Assembly: GCA_003117195.1 (NCBI GenBank)
Contig: BDSI01000023.1
Coordinates: forward strand, 496,001-560,000
Source: Eudorina sp. 2006-703-Eu-15
Taxonomy: Eukaryota; Chlorophyta; Chlorophyceae; Chlamydomonadales; Volvocaceae
DNA: 64,000 nucleotides
Reading direction: 5' to 3'
In this document: piece after piece, positions 1 to 11,971 of the stretch
Layout: each line of letters starts with the position of its first letter
Numbering within the stretch: position 1 is the stretch's first letter
The notes under the pieces: model-generated
What the model was told of the DNA's origin: nothing
Seen by the model: only the letters and a program-made list of their open reading frames with translations
The model's database searches: none
Made by a program: the position numbers and the translations under genes

Positions 1-274
1 GGGTCAACCGGTGGGTCACCTTCGTGCCACCGTACTGGCTATGCCCCGTCGAGCAATCGCAGCAGGCCCCCGGAAGGGACCCAAGGGTGTTGGGCGCCCG
101 GTCCGGGGCCGATCCGGGGCGGAGCGCGGCGTCCTCCCTCCGGGCCAGTGCCTGACCTCCCAAGGATCCCGCGCTCCTTCTGCGCTATTACATCCAAAAC
201 CCAACCACCTCCCCAAGAAGCCAACGGCTTGCCGCCTGGAATAACCCCCACCGGTTCGCTGCTGCTGCTTCCAG

Positions 275-2468
275 GGCACGGTCTGCTCGGACAACTTCAC
301 GGACGTGGAGGCCGGGGTGGCCTGCCGGCAGCTGGGCTTTGCGGGCGGCTGGGTGGCGCCCAAGCTGCAGTACGGCTGGGGCCGGGGCAACGTGTGGATG
401 GGTGAGTGGGTGTCCGCACACGGGCATGGGACATGCACGGACAGTAGGGCTGTACGGCCAGGGAACCAGTGCGGGGGACCCGTACCGCGCCTGACGTGCC
501 CTGGTCCTGATGCGCCGGGGGTCGCGCGCAGCAGGGGCGGGGTGACCTGAGAGACAGACGTGGTTGCGGTTCGGGGTCGCGTGGGAGCGGGCGCCAAGGA
601 AGCCAAGCCCAGCGCGAAACCGGGGGAAGAGGACAGGCTCACGACCCCTCTGGAAGTGGCCCCGGTGGGGGTGTGGGATCCACCTCGCCTGGACAGCCTG
701 GAAGCCAGCAAGATATGAGCTGCACCGAGCGACGTCGCTCCGCGAGACGAGTTGAATGGCAGGTGGCAGAAGCAGCCCCCTCAGCTCCCTGAGCTCCCGC
801 CCCCCTGCGTGCCTGTCGCCTGCTTCCTCCCCCTTCCCCCCTCCCGGTGGTGCAGATGCCATCAAGTGCCGGGGCACGGAGAGGCGGCTGCCCGACTGCC
901 AGTTCGACGGCTGGGGCTGGACGGACTGCTCCCACCAAGGTGCGCCTTGCTGCCCCCCCCCACCCCCCCGGGGCACCCCGACGCAATCCGCCATCAAGTC
1001 AAGGACAACCGTCCGGACGTTCGGTGTTTTGGGGGTTAAATTGAAAAAAGAAATAAACCCGAGGAACGAACCCGGGCACACCCAGCATAACTCAGTATAC
1101 TTACGTGGTGCGGTACCTGGTGTTTTCGGGGGCTACTCGGCACCGCTGTCGACGTGTGGATGCATTCTTTAATCTCTGTAGCTCTCAATACGGATGGATC
1201 CTTCTGTCTCTGAACGGTATGCTTGCTTCTCCGCCCGTTTGGAAATCCTCCGCATGCCTCCGCGTGACATTGTGTTTAACGTGGGTCTGGACGTGGACAG
1301 GACATGAGGGGCAGCTAAGATACGGTCTGGGCCAACCTCTCTCTCTCTCTCTTTCTCCCGCCCTCCCTCCCGCCCTCCCTCCCCCTCCCCACGTGGACAC
1401 AACACGTCCCTCACCCCTCGTTCTTACGCTAGATGCACGTCACACACTTTGCCTTGCCTCCGAGGTACACGAGTGCACACACACCCGTGCTTCGGCGGTC
1501 TCCCGTATGGGGCGGGTTAGCGCCCCCGGCCAGTGTCGGCCCGGCAGATATGTAACGATTCACACTCGAGCACGCGGATGGGTTACCGCGCGGAACACGC
1601 ACGAGCTCTCACTCGCGCGACCGACCGGCAGATGGCCTGAACCGCCGCCCCCCTCCCCCCCTTGCTGCCCGGCAACGGCCCCGTCCGTCCTGTCGCCACC
1701 GCCACCGCAGATGACGTGGGCGTGCAGTGCTATTACGGTGAGTTGTCGTACAGAGCCGGCTGTGCACGACCGCCGGACCCGCGGGGCGCAATCCACCGAC
1801 CTGCACAGTGCCTGCAACCGCTCCCTGCCTACACACGCACCTGGCCTTTCCCACGGACTGATGCTGAGGCAGGGCGTCACTTACACCGCCAGAAACCCAC
1901 CGCCACGGTTCACTTTGTCCGAACTTCCTAACTCCCGCCTCCCTGGCCCTGTCCCGCAGCTCCCCGTCTACCGCCGCTGCTACCCGGGGTGCCGCCGCCC
2001 GAGCCCCCGCTGCCGCCGCCCTCCAGCCCGCCCCTCCCCGCGGTGTACCCGCCGCACATGCACCCCTACCCGCGGCTGCCCAGCCCGCCGCCCAGCTATC
2101 CACGGGTCCCCCCGCCACGGGGGCCCCCCTCACCTGGGGCGCCCGGGGACCAGCCCTACGGCCCCGGCGGCTACCCCGGACCGAATGTCTACTCGCCGCC
2201 AGTGTACGGCGGTGGTGCTCCGAAGTCACCCCACAGTCCCCCACCGGTGTACGGACCGCCGGCGCCTCCGTCGTACCCAACAGTGTACCCGGCGGTGTAC
2301 GGCGGGGCGCCGCCGCCGCCACAGTCGGCCGAGCCGCCGACGTACACCTGGTCTGTCATTTCAACGGGTGACCCAGTTCTGTACGGCGGTGACTTGGATG
2401 GATTGGCGCCGACATACAGTCCATCGCCGTACAGTTTGCCATCGTACGGTTCGTCTGGTCGAAGGTGA
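275..2468 (+). CDS. SRCR-domain protein with proline-rich C-terminal tail (5' partial)
   Basis: Four exons were joined by matching splice phase: 275-401, 856-939, 1711-1737 and 1960-2468, giving 248 codons before the TGA. The first three encode most of one scavenger receptor cysteine-rich domain: GTVCSDNF, then VACRQLGFAGGW, DAIKCRGTE, LPDCQFDGWGWTDC and DDVGVQCYY. Six cysteines are visible, as in group A SRCR domains, which are extracellular binding modules. The last exon is about 170 residues of Pro, Tyr and Gly with repeated PPVYG and VYGGG blocks, and ends SLPSYGSSGRR. No membrane segment is seen after the domain. The N-terminus lies before position 1, so signal peptide and other domains are unknown. 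Such SRCR plus Pro-rich architectures are common in volvocine algae. A secreted or wall-associated role is inferred. The Pro-rich tail would be a plausible substrate for the prolyl hydroxylase encoded next door. Confidence 0.8.
1488..1566 (+). mobile_element. Retroelement 3'-tail fragment in an SRCR intron
   Basis: About 80 bases inside the 940-1710 intron match, on the opposite strand, the conserved segments at 25500-25585 and 39528-39605. All contain GGCGGGTTAGCGCCCCCGGC and end in a sequence reading ATATGTAACGATTCACAC. At the other two loci this end runs into a long CA/TG tract. Here the tract has decayed to CACACTCGAGCACG. Best read as a 5'-truncated insertion. Confidence 0.55.
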
Positions 2469-3518
2469 AATCCGCCATCACGCGAATATGACGAGCTGCA
2501 GCCACCGTGGGGTATAACCATGGGTTATCATTACGTGTTGAGCATGTCCGTCGAAACGGCGCAATCCCTGTTATTCGCATTGAAGAAGCCGTGCAGTTAC
2601 ACGGTCACGAGTACGCGCGGCGGTGGTGTGGTGAAGGTCGCGCGCGCGCAATTGCACGGCATGTGCGTTTTGGTTGAGACTAGGCATCTAGGACCACTAG
2701 GCATCAATTCTTTTAGCACAAGGTGTGTGCACGGGCTGTTCATGGGGAGGCTGTAGGTAGGGATGGGCTGGGAGAAGCTTGCAAGTGAACGCCCAAAGGC
2801 GTGGGGCCGATGTCCCATGACGCTGCGATGCACAGCGTGATTACTGTTGTTGTTATGTACAGCGGGATTTATTGCTACCAGGATGGGAAGCTGGGTTCCG
2901 AAGGGGGCCGCTGCGTGCCGCTAGTCTCAGCCATTGAAGGGACTTGCGCTATACAGTTGTGCATCGGTTATTGAGGATTCGCGGAGAGTTGGGGGGTTGA
3001 ATAATGTACTGCTACTGGGGTCGCCTTATTTGCATACGCTGCGAGGCACCGACAGCTTGCACTGATGCGAGTCGAGTAGGCTGCCTGCATCACTGTAGGT
3101 CTTTCTCATAGGCGTCTGGCCGAATTTCGTTTTTGAAGTTATCCTTGCTGCAAACAACGGCGTTCGTGATTGGAAGCTGTGGCGGTCTTACGAGACAGCG
3201 GTCCAGTGGCGGGCTGCATAGAATCCGTACCTCCGGTACCAAAAGGACGCAATGGGGATGGGAAGCTGTTGACCTTCCAAAAGGACAACAGCATTGTTGC
3301 TGTAATTCATCTATGAAATGCATCTGGGTCAATACATTACTTCATACGACGTCGAATATTTGCACTTCGGCAACTTGGTCCTTTCTCACTCTCGCTCAAC
3401 AGTACCGGTATACCAGCTGAAGCTGCATGCTCTTGTAAATTTATTTGAAGGTTGTAGCCCTGCAGAATAAGGTCCTGCAGAATAATTGTGAGGCCCTTTC
3501 GTGCGCAAGCAACCAAGT
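2469..3518 (+). other. Intergenic: SRCR 3' UTR and prolyl hydroxylase 5' region
   Basis: This is about 1 kb between two genes on the same strand. It is clearly less GC-rich than the exons, and has no open frame with green-algal codon bias. It should hold the SRCR 3' UTR and the promoter and 5' UTR of the prolyl 4-hydroxylase. I could not place a TATA box or a convincing TGTAA polyadenylation signal. Confidence 0.5.
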
Positions 3519-6494
3519 ATGGATCCCCACGCCCACAACCTGGGCCTGCACCACACGCACAGCAGCCAACACCATCACCATCCACACAACAACGTCCTGC
3601 CTCCCATGTCTGGCATTCCGCTTCAACCGCCCAGTAGCGTGCCCGTCATCGTGCCTTCAACCGTCACGGCCACATCGGGTCCCGGGCTTCACGACCACCC
3701 TCCAAAACCAACGCTATCCGAGAGGATTTCCTTGAAGGTCTCGCGCACTCTGCGGCGGGTGCCCAAGGTCCCGGGCCTGCTGGCGCTTGCCCTGTGCAGC
3801 GTCGCCTTCTGGTTCGGCCGCATCAGCCTCACCACCTCCATGCTCCCCGAGCCCTCCGGCCCGGTGCTCAACCCCCGACTGGTATGTGTCCGCACATGCG
3901 GGGGTGCGCATGGCGGGTTGAAGGGGGCAAATTCAGGTGGACTTGATTCGATAGCGCCCAACCCCTCCCGGCAGGTTGCCCGTTGAAAACGTGGAACGCC
4001 GCCCTACACCCCCCCTTCCTAGCCCCGGCGCGGAGACACTTCCGCACTTCCCTGAGTGCGGCGCTGACACCCACTTGGCCTCCTTTCCCTCCCCCTTCAC
4101 CGATCCCTCCCCCACAACCATCTCCTTTCCTGCCTCGTGCCTGTGTGCGCGCAGGCCTCCACGGTGCACGTCGCCTCGCAGCGCCGCAGCCTCCAGGAGA
4201 AGAGCAGCGAGGTCCGGCTCGTCAGGTCGGAGGGGGCGGTCACCGCCGCCACCACCGCGGCCGTCGACCTGCCCAGCATTGATCCCTACGACCTGAACAC
4301 CTTCGACGCTGCGATGGCCAAGGGCCTGGCGGCGGTCAAGCCCCCCATGACCCCCGGGGAGACCGGGGAGGCGTTCTACCGCACCATCCCCTTCCAGGTG
4401 AGGAGGGGGCTGCAAAGGAGGGGGGAGGGGCATGGCCGCACACAACGGCGCCATTGAAACACAATCCATGTGCCTGTCCCCGCGCCTGTCCAAGTGCTTA
4501 GAGAAACAGAGCGGACAAGCGCGCTCTGAAGGGGGAGAGGGGAGCTGGGGGGCCGGGGGAGGGACACAGCGCATGGGCATGGAGGCAAGCCCGCCACGCC
4601 ACGCAAGCATCGGTTGTTATTACCCTGCACCTGCCTGCCTGCCTGCCTGGTTACATGCCTGCCTGCCCCTGACAACACTCCCCAAACCGACCGGCGGCCC
4701 CGCCTGCCCTCCTGTCCATGTGTCGCACAACAGATCCTTTCCTGGTACCCGCGCATCGTGGTCTTCCCCTCCTTCGCGGACAAGGCGCGGCGCGAGGAGG
4801 TGATCACGGTGGCCAGCAGGTTCCTGTACCCCTCGGGTCTGGCCTACAGGCCCGGCGAGCAGGTGGACCCGCAGCAGCAGGTCCGGACCTCCACCGGCAC
4901 CTTCCTCAGCGGCGAGACCACGCCCGCGCTCAGGTGGCTGGAGGAGAAGATCGCGGCGGTTACCATGCTGCCGAGGGCCAACGGAGAGGTGCGCGGGGCG
5001 GGGTGGGGGCCGGCGTCGTGCGGGTGGGTGGGAGCGTGTGTCGCTGGCGAGATCTGTGCGTTTGGCGAGAAGCTCGCCCGACTGAGATGAGACCCATATC
5101 ATTTGTACGTGTGCCGGCGAGGGACGGCCCCTGGATTGGGGTCATGGGGTGGGAGGCAGCCCGTTTTGGATGCCGTACAGCGGATGAGAATCACAGCCAT
5201 CAGAGCGCTCGGACGGCTACGGCATCACACCTCCCTGACCCGCTGACAATGAGCACCTCCCTCCCTCCCTCCCTCCTCCGTGCCGCCTTGGCGCGGCCCC
5301 TCCCCACCTGACCCTTCCCAATCGCAGTTTTGGAACATCCTCAACTACAAGTACTCGCAGCACTACGACTCCCACATGGACAGCTTTGACCCCAAGGGTG
5401 GGTGCCCCGCAATTGATCGACCGACCGACCGGCCGACCGCCTGAACCGGCTGTCCGCAACCCCACCCCGTCTGCCTGCCTGTATCGCACGCCGGGATGGA
5501 GCAGGGCCGCACTCCACCGCTGTCCCATCATTATTGAAGCCCATTGGGGTGTACGATCGTACAAGCACGATACGGTACGAGCATAGGTTGCGTGAACAGC
5601 TTGCATTGGCCGATTTCGCCCCAGGCTGCAGTGGAGTGCCGCTGCCTCGCCACCCCTCGGATCGGGGACCCGTGGGTCAGTGAGGGTCCACAGACCTGGA
5701 GGCCGTGCCGATGCACTGCGTGACCTCAGGCGCCTGTGCACTCTTAACCGCTCCCTGCCCCGCCCTGCCACTGCCCTGCCCTGCCCTGCCCCCGCGCAGA
5801 GTACGGCCCGCAGCCCAGCCAGCGCATCGCCACTGTGATCGTGGTGTTGTCGGACGACAACCTGACGGGCGGGGAGACGGTGTTCAAGCGGGAGGGCAAG
5901 CCCAGTGAGTGTGTCGGCTCGTCGGGGAAGGGCACGGGTCTGTGTGGTTATAGCTTAGAGCTTGGATGTCAGGATTCTCCCAAGTTCGGGAGGCGTGAGA
6001 GGGAGCGGGCACGGTAACAGCATGACGCTGGGCGATGCGGGGCTGCGCGCAACGGCCGGCCGGGTAGCAATCGCCGCACACACTGTGTCGATGTGTGTGT
6101 GTGGTGCGGGCCGGGGTGCGTCCTGCCGGATTGCTGAAAGCGCGCTGCCGGCGATGTCCGCGGGGACGACGACGTGCTTCGTTCTGTACATCGTCCGCAT
6201 TGATTGTGTCTTATCTCATCCGCCTGCCGTGCATGATTGGTTGGCTGCGTGGTGCCCCCTCTCTCGACCTCCCGTGCCCGTGCAGACGCCAATAAGCCCA
6301 TCTCCAACTGGACGGATTGCGACGCCGACGGCGGCTTCAAGTACAAGCCGCGAGCAGGCGACGCGATTCTGTTTTGGAGCGCTCGGCCCGACGGTGAACT
6401 CGACCCGCATTCCCTCCATGGGAGCTGCCCGGTCGTTACCGGCAATAAGTGGATTGCCGTCAAGTGGATTCGCAGCAAGGGCGAGTACCCTTAA
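3519..6494 (+). CDS. P4H: Prolyl 4-hydroxylase, membrane-anchored
   Basis: Six exons (3519-3881, 4155-4397, 4734-4988, 5328-5397, 5800-5904, 6286-6494) join in phase to 414 residues. The enzyme is a 2-oxoglutarate and Fe(II) dioxygenase that converts peptidyl proline to 4-hydroxyproline in the secretory pathway, needed for algal hydroxyproline-rich wall glycoproteins. The N-terminus is His-rich (HHTHSSQHHHH), followed by one membrane segment at about residues 83-100, the usual type II signal anchor. The catalytic half contains SWYPRIVVFPSF, the iron-binding HYD motif (H299, D301), GGETVF, the distal histidine in SLHGSCPV (H390) and the 2-oxoglutarate lysine in TGNKWIAVKW (K400). All expected active-site residues are present. 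The ATG at 3519 is chosen because it is the first in frame before the anchor. No ShK-type tail follows the domain. It could act on the neighbouring Pro-rich SRCR protein, but this is inference from position only. Confidence 0.93.
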
Positions 6495-7040
6495 GGGGAT
6501 GGGTGCTTGATTGGATTGTGATCGCAAGTCGCAGTGGGCTTACCGTCAGGTACCGTCCGAGAGGAGCTGACAGGCTCGTGGTTTTGCGCCTAGTTGAGTT
6601 GTTGTGCAGTGTTCATTGTGCGATAAGTACATGAGTTGCACATATTAGCATGGTAACAACGTGATCAGGGCTGGGGCTTCGTCCGCGGGTCTTTGTCATT
6701 TGAAGAACCGTGGGACGCGGTTAGTACGGTACCGACGTCAACTGCATCAACAGGGTCACAAGAGACGGAGCGTTTGATCACGGTTGCATGTGATAATTTC
6801 CTTGTGATTTTTTGATGGAATGAATTAAGTAGTGATCTGGCAAACTCGGGCAGTTCACGACGGCACCCTGAACCGAAACTAAGTTGTTGGACGGCGTTTG
6901 GCCCAATAAGACTTGCATGACGCAAAATTTTGCTTCAATAGCACACATTATTGCTGTGGCTGACGCGAAGGTGGATTAGATTGTTACGGTAGTTGGCTTA
7001 TCACAGACTCCCTCGGTGCCTTCGCTGTGCGCTTTGTGGG
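6495..7040 (+). other. Intergenic between P4H and p44 genes
   Basis: These 546 bases are relatively AT-rich, with no coding-like frame. They contain the P4H 3' UTR and the promoter of the downstream TFIIH gene. No clear regulatory site was recognised. Confidence 0.5.
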
Positions 7041-10000
7041 ATGTCAGCGGTAGACAGAAAAGATGACCTCGAAGGGGATGAAGATGACGATGTTGACGAA
7101 CATGAATTGTAAGCTGCGTCCTGGTTTCGTCGTCGCGATGCAAGGCTTAGTGCACTGCATGTCGATCACAGGCGACGACAAGAGGAAGCTTACCAGCGCG
7201 CCTATGAAAATGAACAGACATGGGACCAGCTGCAAGAGGACGAGTTCGGCAACTTGTTCGTGGTGCGTCGAGCCATTGAGATGTACTCCTGACCATGCCG
7301 GCGTGAACACGAGCAGCCCTGGTCATCTCCAATTATTGTACTGAAAATACTTTGCGCAGGACAAAACGGCTGAGCAGCGCGAGCGGCGAAAAAAGCTGCT
7401 GTCGGCGGCCCAAAGCGCGCGCATCCGGAAAGGGATGATTCGGTACCTCCTCCTGGTGCGTCCATGTGAAGGGGGTAGGGGGAGGGGAGGGGTGTCTGAC
7501 CGTGGGGAAGGCGCCTACAGCCCCTGTCTGCGCCGTACCCAAGGGGTGGGAGGTACATAAAACGCGACGCCCTCTGTGCAACGGCCACGACCGGCCAGGT
7601 GCCTGAGCGGATCCACGGATGTGTGGCGGGTCCTCCACCCCCATCCCCCCCCCAACCCGCCGTGACATGTTGCACACGCTCGCCGCCCGCCTGGTGATTG
7701 CCGGGTGATTGCCGGGGGTTCCGGTGCATAGCCGCCTCAACCCTCCCCCCCCCCACGGGCACCCTAGAACCCAACTCCATCACCGGCCCCGAAACCATGT
7801 ACCCATGTGCGCATTGCCCAGGCGCATTGCCCAGGCGCCCTAGGGATGCCACACACCCCGCTTCCCACCGCGCACCCTGCGCCTCCCCGTGTGCTCGCGG
7901 CGCCCCGCGGCCGCCCCACCCGGTGGGCCACCCGCGATACGGCTGCTGGAAAGCTCAACGCCCCTTCCGACCGCCCCGCGGCTCGCCGCCCTCACCTCCC
8001 TGGGCACCCAATCCCGGTACCGCCGTCGCCACCTGCTCGTCCAGCCAGTCTCCCAGTGCGCGCTTCAGGTCAGGACGGGCGAGAACGTGTCGACCAATTT
8101 CCTATACCCCGCCCCCGCCCCCGCCCCCGCCCCCGCCCCCGCCCCCGCCCGCACAGGTGGTGGACCTGTCCCGCGCCGCCTCCGCCTCCGACCTGCGGCC
8201 CAACCGGATGGCCTGCATCCTGGGCGTGTGCCGCTCCTTCGTGCGCGAGTTCTTCGACCAGAACCCGCTGAGCCAGCTGGGCATCGCGGTGATGCGCAAC
8301 GGCCTGGTGGAGAAGCTGACGGACCTGTCGGGCAGCCCGGAGGCGCAGGTGGCACGGCTGGACGTGGGGAGGCTGGGTGCGTGCGGCGACACCGTCGTGG
8401 CTGGGCGGGGGAGCGCGGGGGGGAGGAGGGGGAAGGGAGGAGGGGAAGCGGTTTCGCTGGCCTTGGTTGACGGAATGGAGACAAGGGCAAAAGGGAGGGC
8501 GGGAGCATGGGAGGGGATGGGGGCCGGGTTGAGGCTGGCTGGGAGCATGTGATGTGTCCCGCGGCCCGCAGGCCCGACGGGCTGGGATCGGTTTGGGGGG
8601 ACCCAAGTGAACGAAACCCCGGACATACCAGCAGCCGGGGGCTGTGCTAGGAGGAGGTACGTCCGGGGCGTGGCGTGGCGGGATGCGTTGATGGATTGAA
8701 GCAGCGGCCGGGTACCCCCGGCCCCGCGTGCGTTTGAGTACCAGGAGAGCTGTGTACACGAGGAGTGTGTGTAAGAGGGACTCTGTGTGTATGTGTGGGG
8801 GGTTACATTGAAAAGCCAAGAAACCAGAAACAAAATGTGTGTGGGGTCCGGTGTGTGGTCCACGTGTGTGTGTGGCCGCAGGGTCGGCGGCCGGGGACGC
8901 CTCGCTGCAGAACGCTCTGGATCTGTCCGTGTCGCTGCTGAGGTCGTTACCGCCGTACGGCCACCGCGAGCTGCTGGTGGTGTTCTCGGCGCTGGCCACC
9001 TGCGACCCGGGGAACATACTGGACAGCGTCAAGGTGTGCAAGGACAACAACATCAGGTGCGGGCGCCCTTCCTCATCCCCGCCCCCCCCGGGGAGGGGGA
9101 GGGATTTAAAAAGAAACAGCCCAGACACACCCAGCCCGGCGACAACTACTGACCAACGATAATCACCGGTACCTGCAAGGCAAAGGAGGAAACGCAGGCG
9201 AAAGCAAAGGGGGGAGGGGGGAGTGTGCGGAGGGCGGTGCGGAGGTCTGGTCTTGTGTGGGCTGGGTGGGGCCACTGCGCGGAGCACCACTGGAAGACAG
9301 GAGGCTTGGCATGGGGGTCGGGATCGGGGTCGGGGTCGGGGAGGGACAGCGGTGGAGAAAGGGGCTTGCGGGGCTGGGGACGGTGGGGGCGCCGCATACC
9401 GTGCAGGCTGGAGCGCGGCGCGGTAGCGCTGGCGTCCATGAACCTCCGGGAACTTCGATAGCGGGCGGGGTGTGTGCGGCCCCTACCCCAAACCCCTTGG
9501 GTAGTTAAGAGGGCCGGGAGGGGGCCCAGCGAAGGGGCGGCTGACGCTGTTGCCGCACCCGGCCCTGCGGTACCTCACGTACCGGCATGCGAATCAGCTT
9601 TGTTTAAGAGAACTGAGCCGCGAGAAAACGGGAGTCCAGCTCGACAGGCGATGCGGATGTGAAAGGTCGCTCGTGTCGATCAAGACAGCGAACCCTACGA
9701 AAACGTCACCAACCTGGCAGCAGTTTGGTGCCCTCCGGGTTGACCATGACGGCGCTGCTGTGCGACGTAGTAGTTGGCCGACGACGCGGAAGCGCATGGC
9801 GGGGCGGCCCGAAGGGAACTGCTGCCTTGCCCGCGTGTCGCCCGGGGCATTCCGGAGAGCTGGACAGAAAGTGGAACGCCCCCACCCGGGTCCATGCGCG
9901 GTATGCGGTGTGCGACGTGGGCCCCCTCCCCCCCTCTCCCCCTGCAGCGCAGTTTGAATATTTCTACCAATTTCCTATATCCCCTCTCCCCCCGCCCCCC

Positions 10001-11739
10001 CTCCCCGTCCCGCCGTGCCAGGGTGTCTGTCGTGGGTGTGGCGGCGGAGGTGTACGTGTGCCGCCGCATCACGGAGGCCACCGGCGGTACGTACGGGGTG
10101 GCGCTCAACGAGGCCCACCTGGAGCAGCTGCTGCTGGCGCACTCCACACCGCCCCCCGCCACGTCAGCACAGGCCAGGGCGGAGCTGGTGAGCGCCACCG
10201 GAGTCCGCGGAGGAGACCGGGCGGGGAGTGGGTGGGAGAACCGTGTTGTGTGACCCACGGGTCGTTGGGCTGGGGCGGGCGGGTGGCCCTCTCTGCGGAG
10301 GGAGAGGAGCAGGAGATTGATCGCGGATCGATGGGTGGGGTGGGGCCCTGGGCGAGGAGGACGTCCCATGGTCGAGTCGTTTTGAGACGGTTGAGCCGGA
10401 TGAGCTTCCTCCGTACCGTAATCCTCCCTTCTTCATCTTGACCTGGACCCGCCCGCCGCCCCCCGCCCCTCCGCGCCGGTGCTCTGGAACCGCGCGTGTG
10501 TGTGTCTCTCTCTGTCAGGTGCGCATGGGCTTCCCGCAGAGGAGCACGGAGGAGGCCTCGAGTGCCGTGTTCGTGGGGCTGGAGGCCAAGCTGCTGTCGG
10601 GCAGCTACACCTGCCCCCGCTGCAAGTCGCGGGTTCCGGAGCTGCCTTGCGAGTGCCACATCTGCGGCCTCACGCTCATCTCGTCGCCGCACCTGGCGCG
10701 GTCCTACCACCACCTCTTTCCCGTACCGCCGTACAACGAGGACAGCAAGGTGCGGCCCCGGGCGGACTCGTCGTCGGGCACTGCGTGAGGTGTCTGGAGG
10801 GGCGACGGCGGTGTGTGTGTGTGTGTGGGGGGGGGGTGGAGAGTTCTCTGGCGGTGGCGGTTGCGGTCTTCCGGATGAGGTCGCGTCTCTCGTAGTGGGG
10901 GAGTACGGACAAACAGTTGGACGTGGGTGGGTGGCGCCGGGATGCGGCTGGCGGTCAACAGGATTTCCACGGAGGCGTTACGCAGGTGGGGGGCGCGCTC
11001 TCGATGCTTTGTGTTCGGGGTGGTATTGAGGGGATGCGACCTGTTCATTGAGTTCTCTCCAGCGGCTCAGGGCTCGACATCGCCCCCCGGCGTAAGACTG
11101 CTTGAGGTCGGACGCCAGCCTGCAGGAGCCTCGGTGAAGTACTCCCGAGGGAGATGGGGCCGTGACGTGAAGCACACTCGCGTAGTACTCGGACACGCAC
11201 ACGTGCGCACATTCGGCCCACCCTGCACATACATGCCTACGTGCCTACGCACACGGTGCGCATGTTCACAGCTGCGGCAGCGTGTGCATCTCCTGCGTGC
11301 AGCTGGCCATCTGAAGGCGGGCCCATTGCGGGTGAGGAGTGAGGAGTGACGCGCGGGTTGACCAGCGGACTGCCTGCCTGTGCACCGTGGGGTTTCTGCG
11401 CAGCAGATACGGCGAAGCTGCATTGGAGAATATTTCTTCAAAAGCGTCATGACTTGATTGTTTGTTTGCAATTTGCGCCTTACACTCCTACCGCAGGAGC
11501 GGGCCGCGGAAGCTGAACCTGTACTTCGCGGGCAGCCGGGCATGCGCGACGAGGTGGCGACGTCAACCGGGCTCTACTGCTTCGGGTGCCTCAGGGAGGT
11601 GTCGCAGCCAGGGGCGACAGGGCAGCTGCACCTTACGCTGCGCTGTGGACAGTGCAAGCAGGTTTTCTGTTTCGAGTGTGACGCATATGTCCACGAGCAG
11701 CTTCACAACTGCCCCGGCTGCGAGTTTGGTGGGACGTGA
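7041..11739 (+). CDS. SSL1: TFIIH core subunit p44 (SSL1/GTF2H2)
   Basis: Eight exons join in phase to 429 residues: 7041-7108, 7172-7262, 7360-7455, 8157-8376, 8882-9056, 10022-10187, 10519-10749, 11497-11739. p44 is a structural subunit of general transcription factor TFIIH. It binds and stimulates the XPD helicase in transcription initiation and nucleotide excision repair. Family landmarks in order are an acidic N-terminus, YENEQTWDQLQEDE, KGMIRYLLLVVDLSR opening the vWA fold, DLRPNRMACIL, EFFDQNPLSQLGIAV, LVVFSALATCDPGNI, ETGGTYGVALNEAHL, then zinc motifs CPRCKS...CHICGLTLISSPHLA and the RING-like FGC...CGQCKQVFCFECDAYVH...CPGC. Intron 1 is only 63 nt. An alternative acceptor at 7151 would add 7 residues in frame. 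Length matches the family. A TGTAA lies 12 bases after the stop and another at 11900. Introns carry several of the shared intronic motifs described below. Confidence 0.95.
8104..8152 (+). repeat. CCCCGC hexamer tract at an acceptor site
   Basis: About eight copies of a CCCCGC unit lie directly before the acceptor AG of p44 exon 4, and extend the pyrimidine-rich stretch. They follow immediately after a copy of the shared intronic motif at 8087-8110. Confidence 0.9.
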
Positions 11740-11971
11740 AGCACCAATTATGTAAGGAAACAACAATGATATTTGCTCCGAGTTTCAATGCGGCTCGTCG
11801 ACGAGGAAGGAGGAAGCCCGCGCAAACGCTTCTGCGGTTATGTCAACCGTCATCGTGGTCCTTGCCAAAATCTTCTCACCTTGCCAATAACTGTAGTGTT
11901 GTAACGTCTTGCATAGGAACTGTGACTGCATTGTCTCTTGGATTTCGAGTACCTCACGGAAATATCTTGGC

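Noticed and set aside
11260..11330. A short CGSVCISCVQ-like stretch before the last p44 exon, resembling a zinc ligand set
   Set aside because: It is not needed for the p44 zinc motifs, which are complete in the last two exons, and it ends in a stop without a usable donor.
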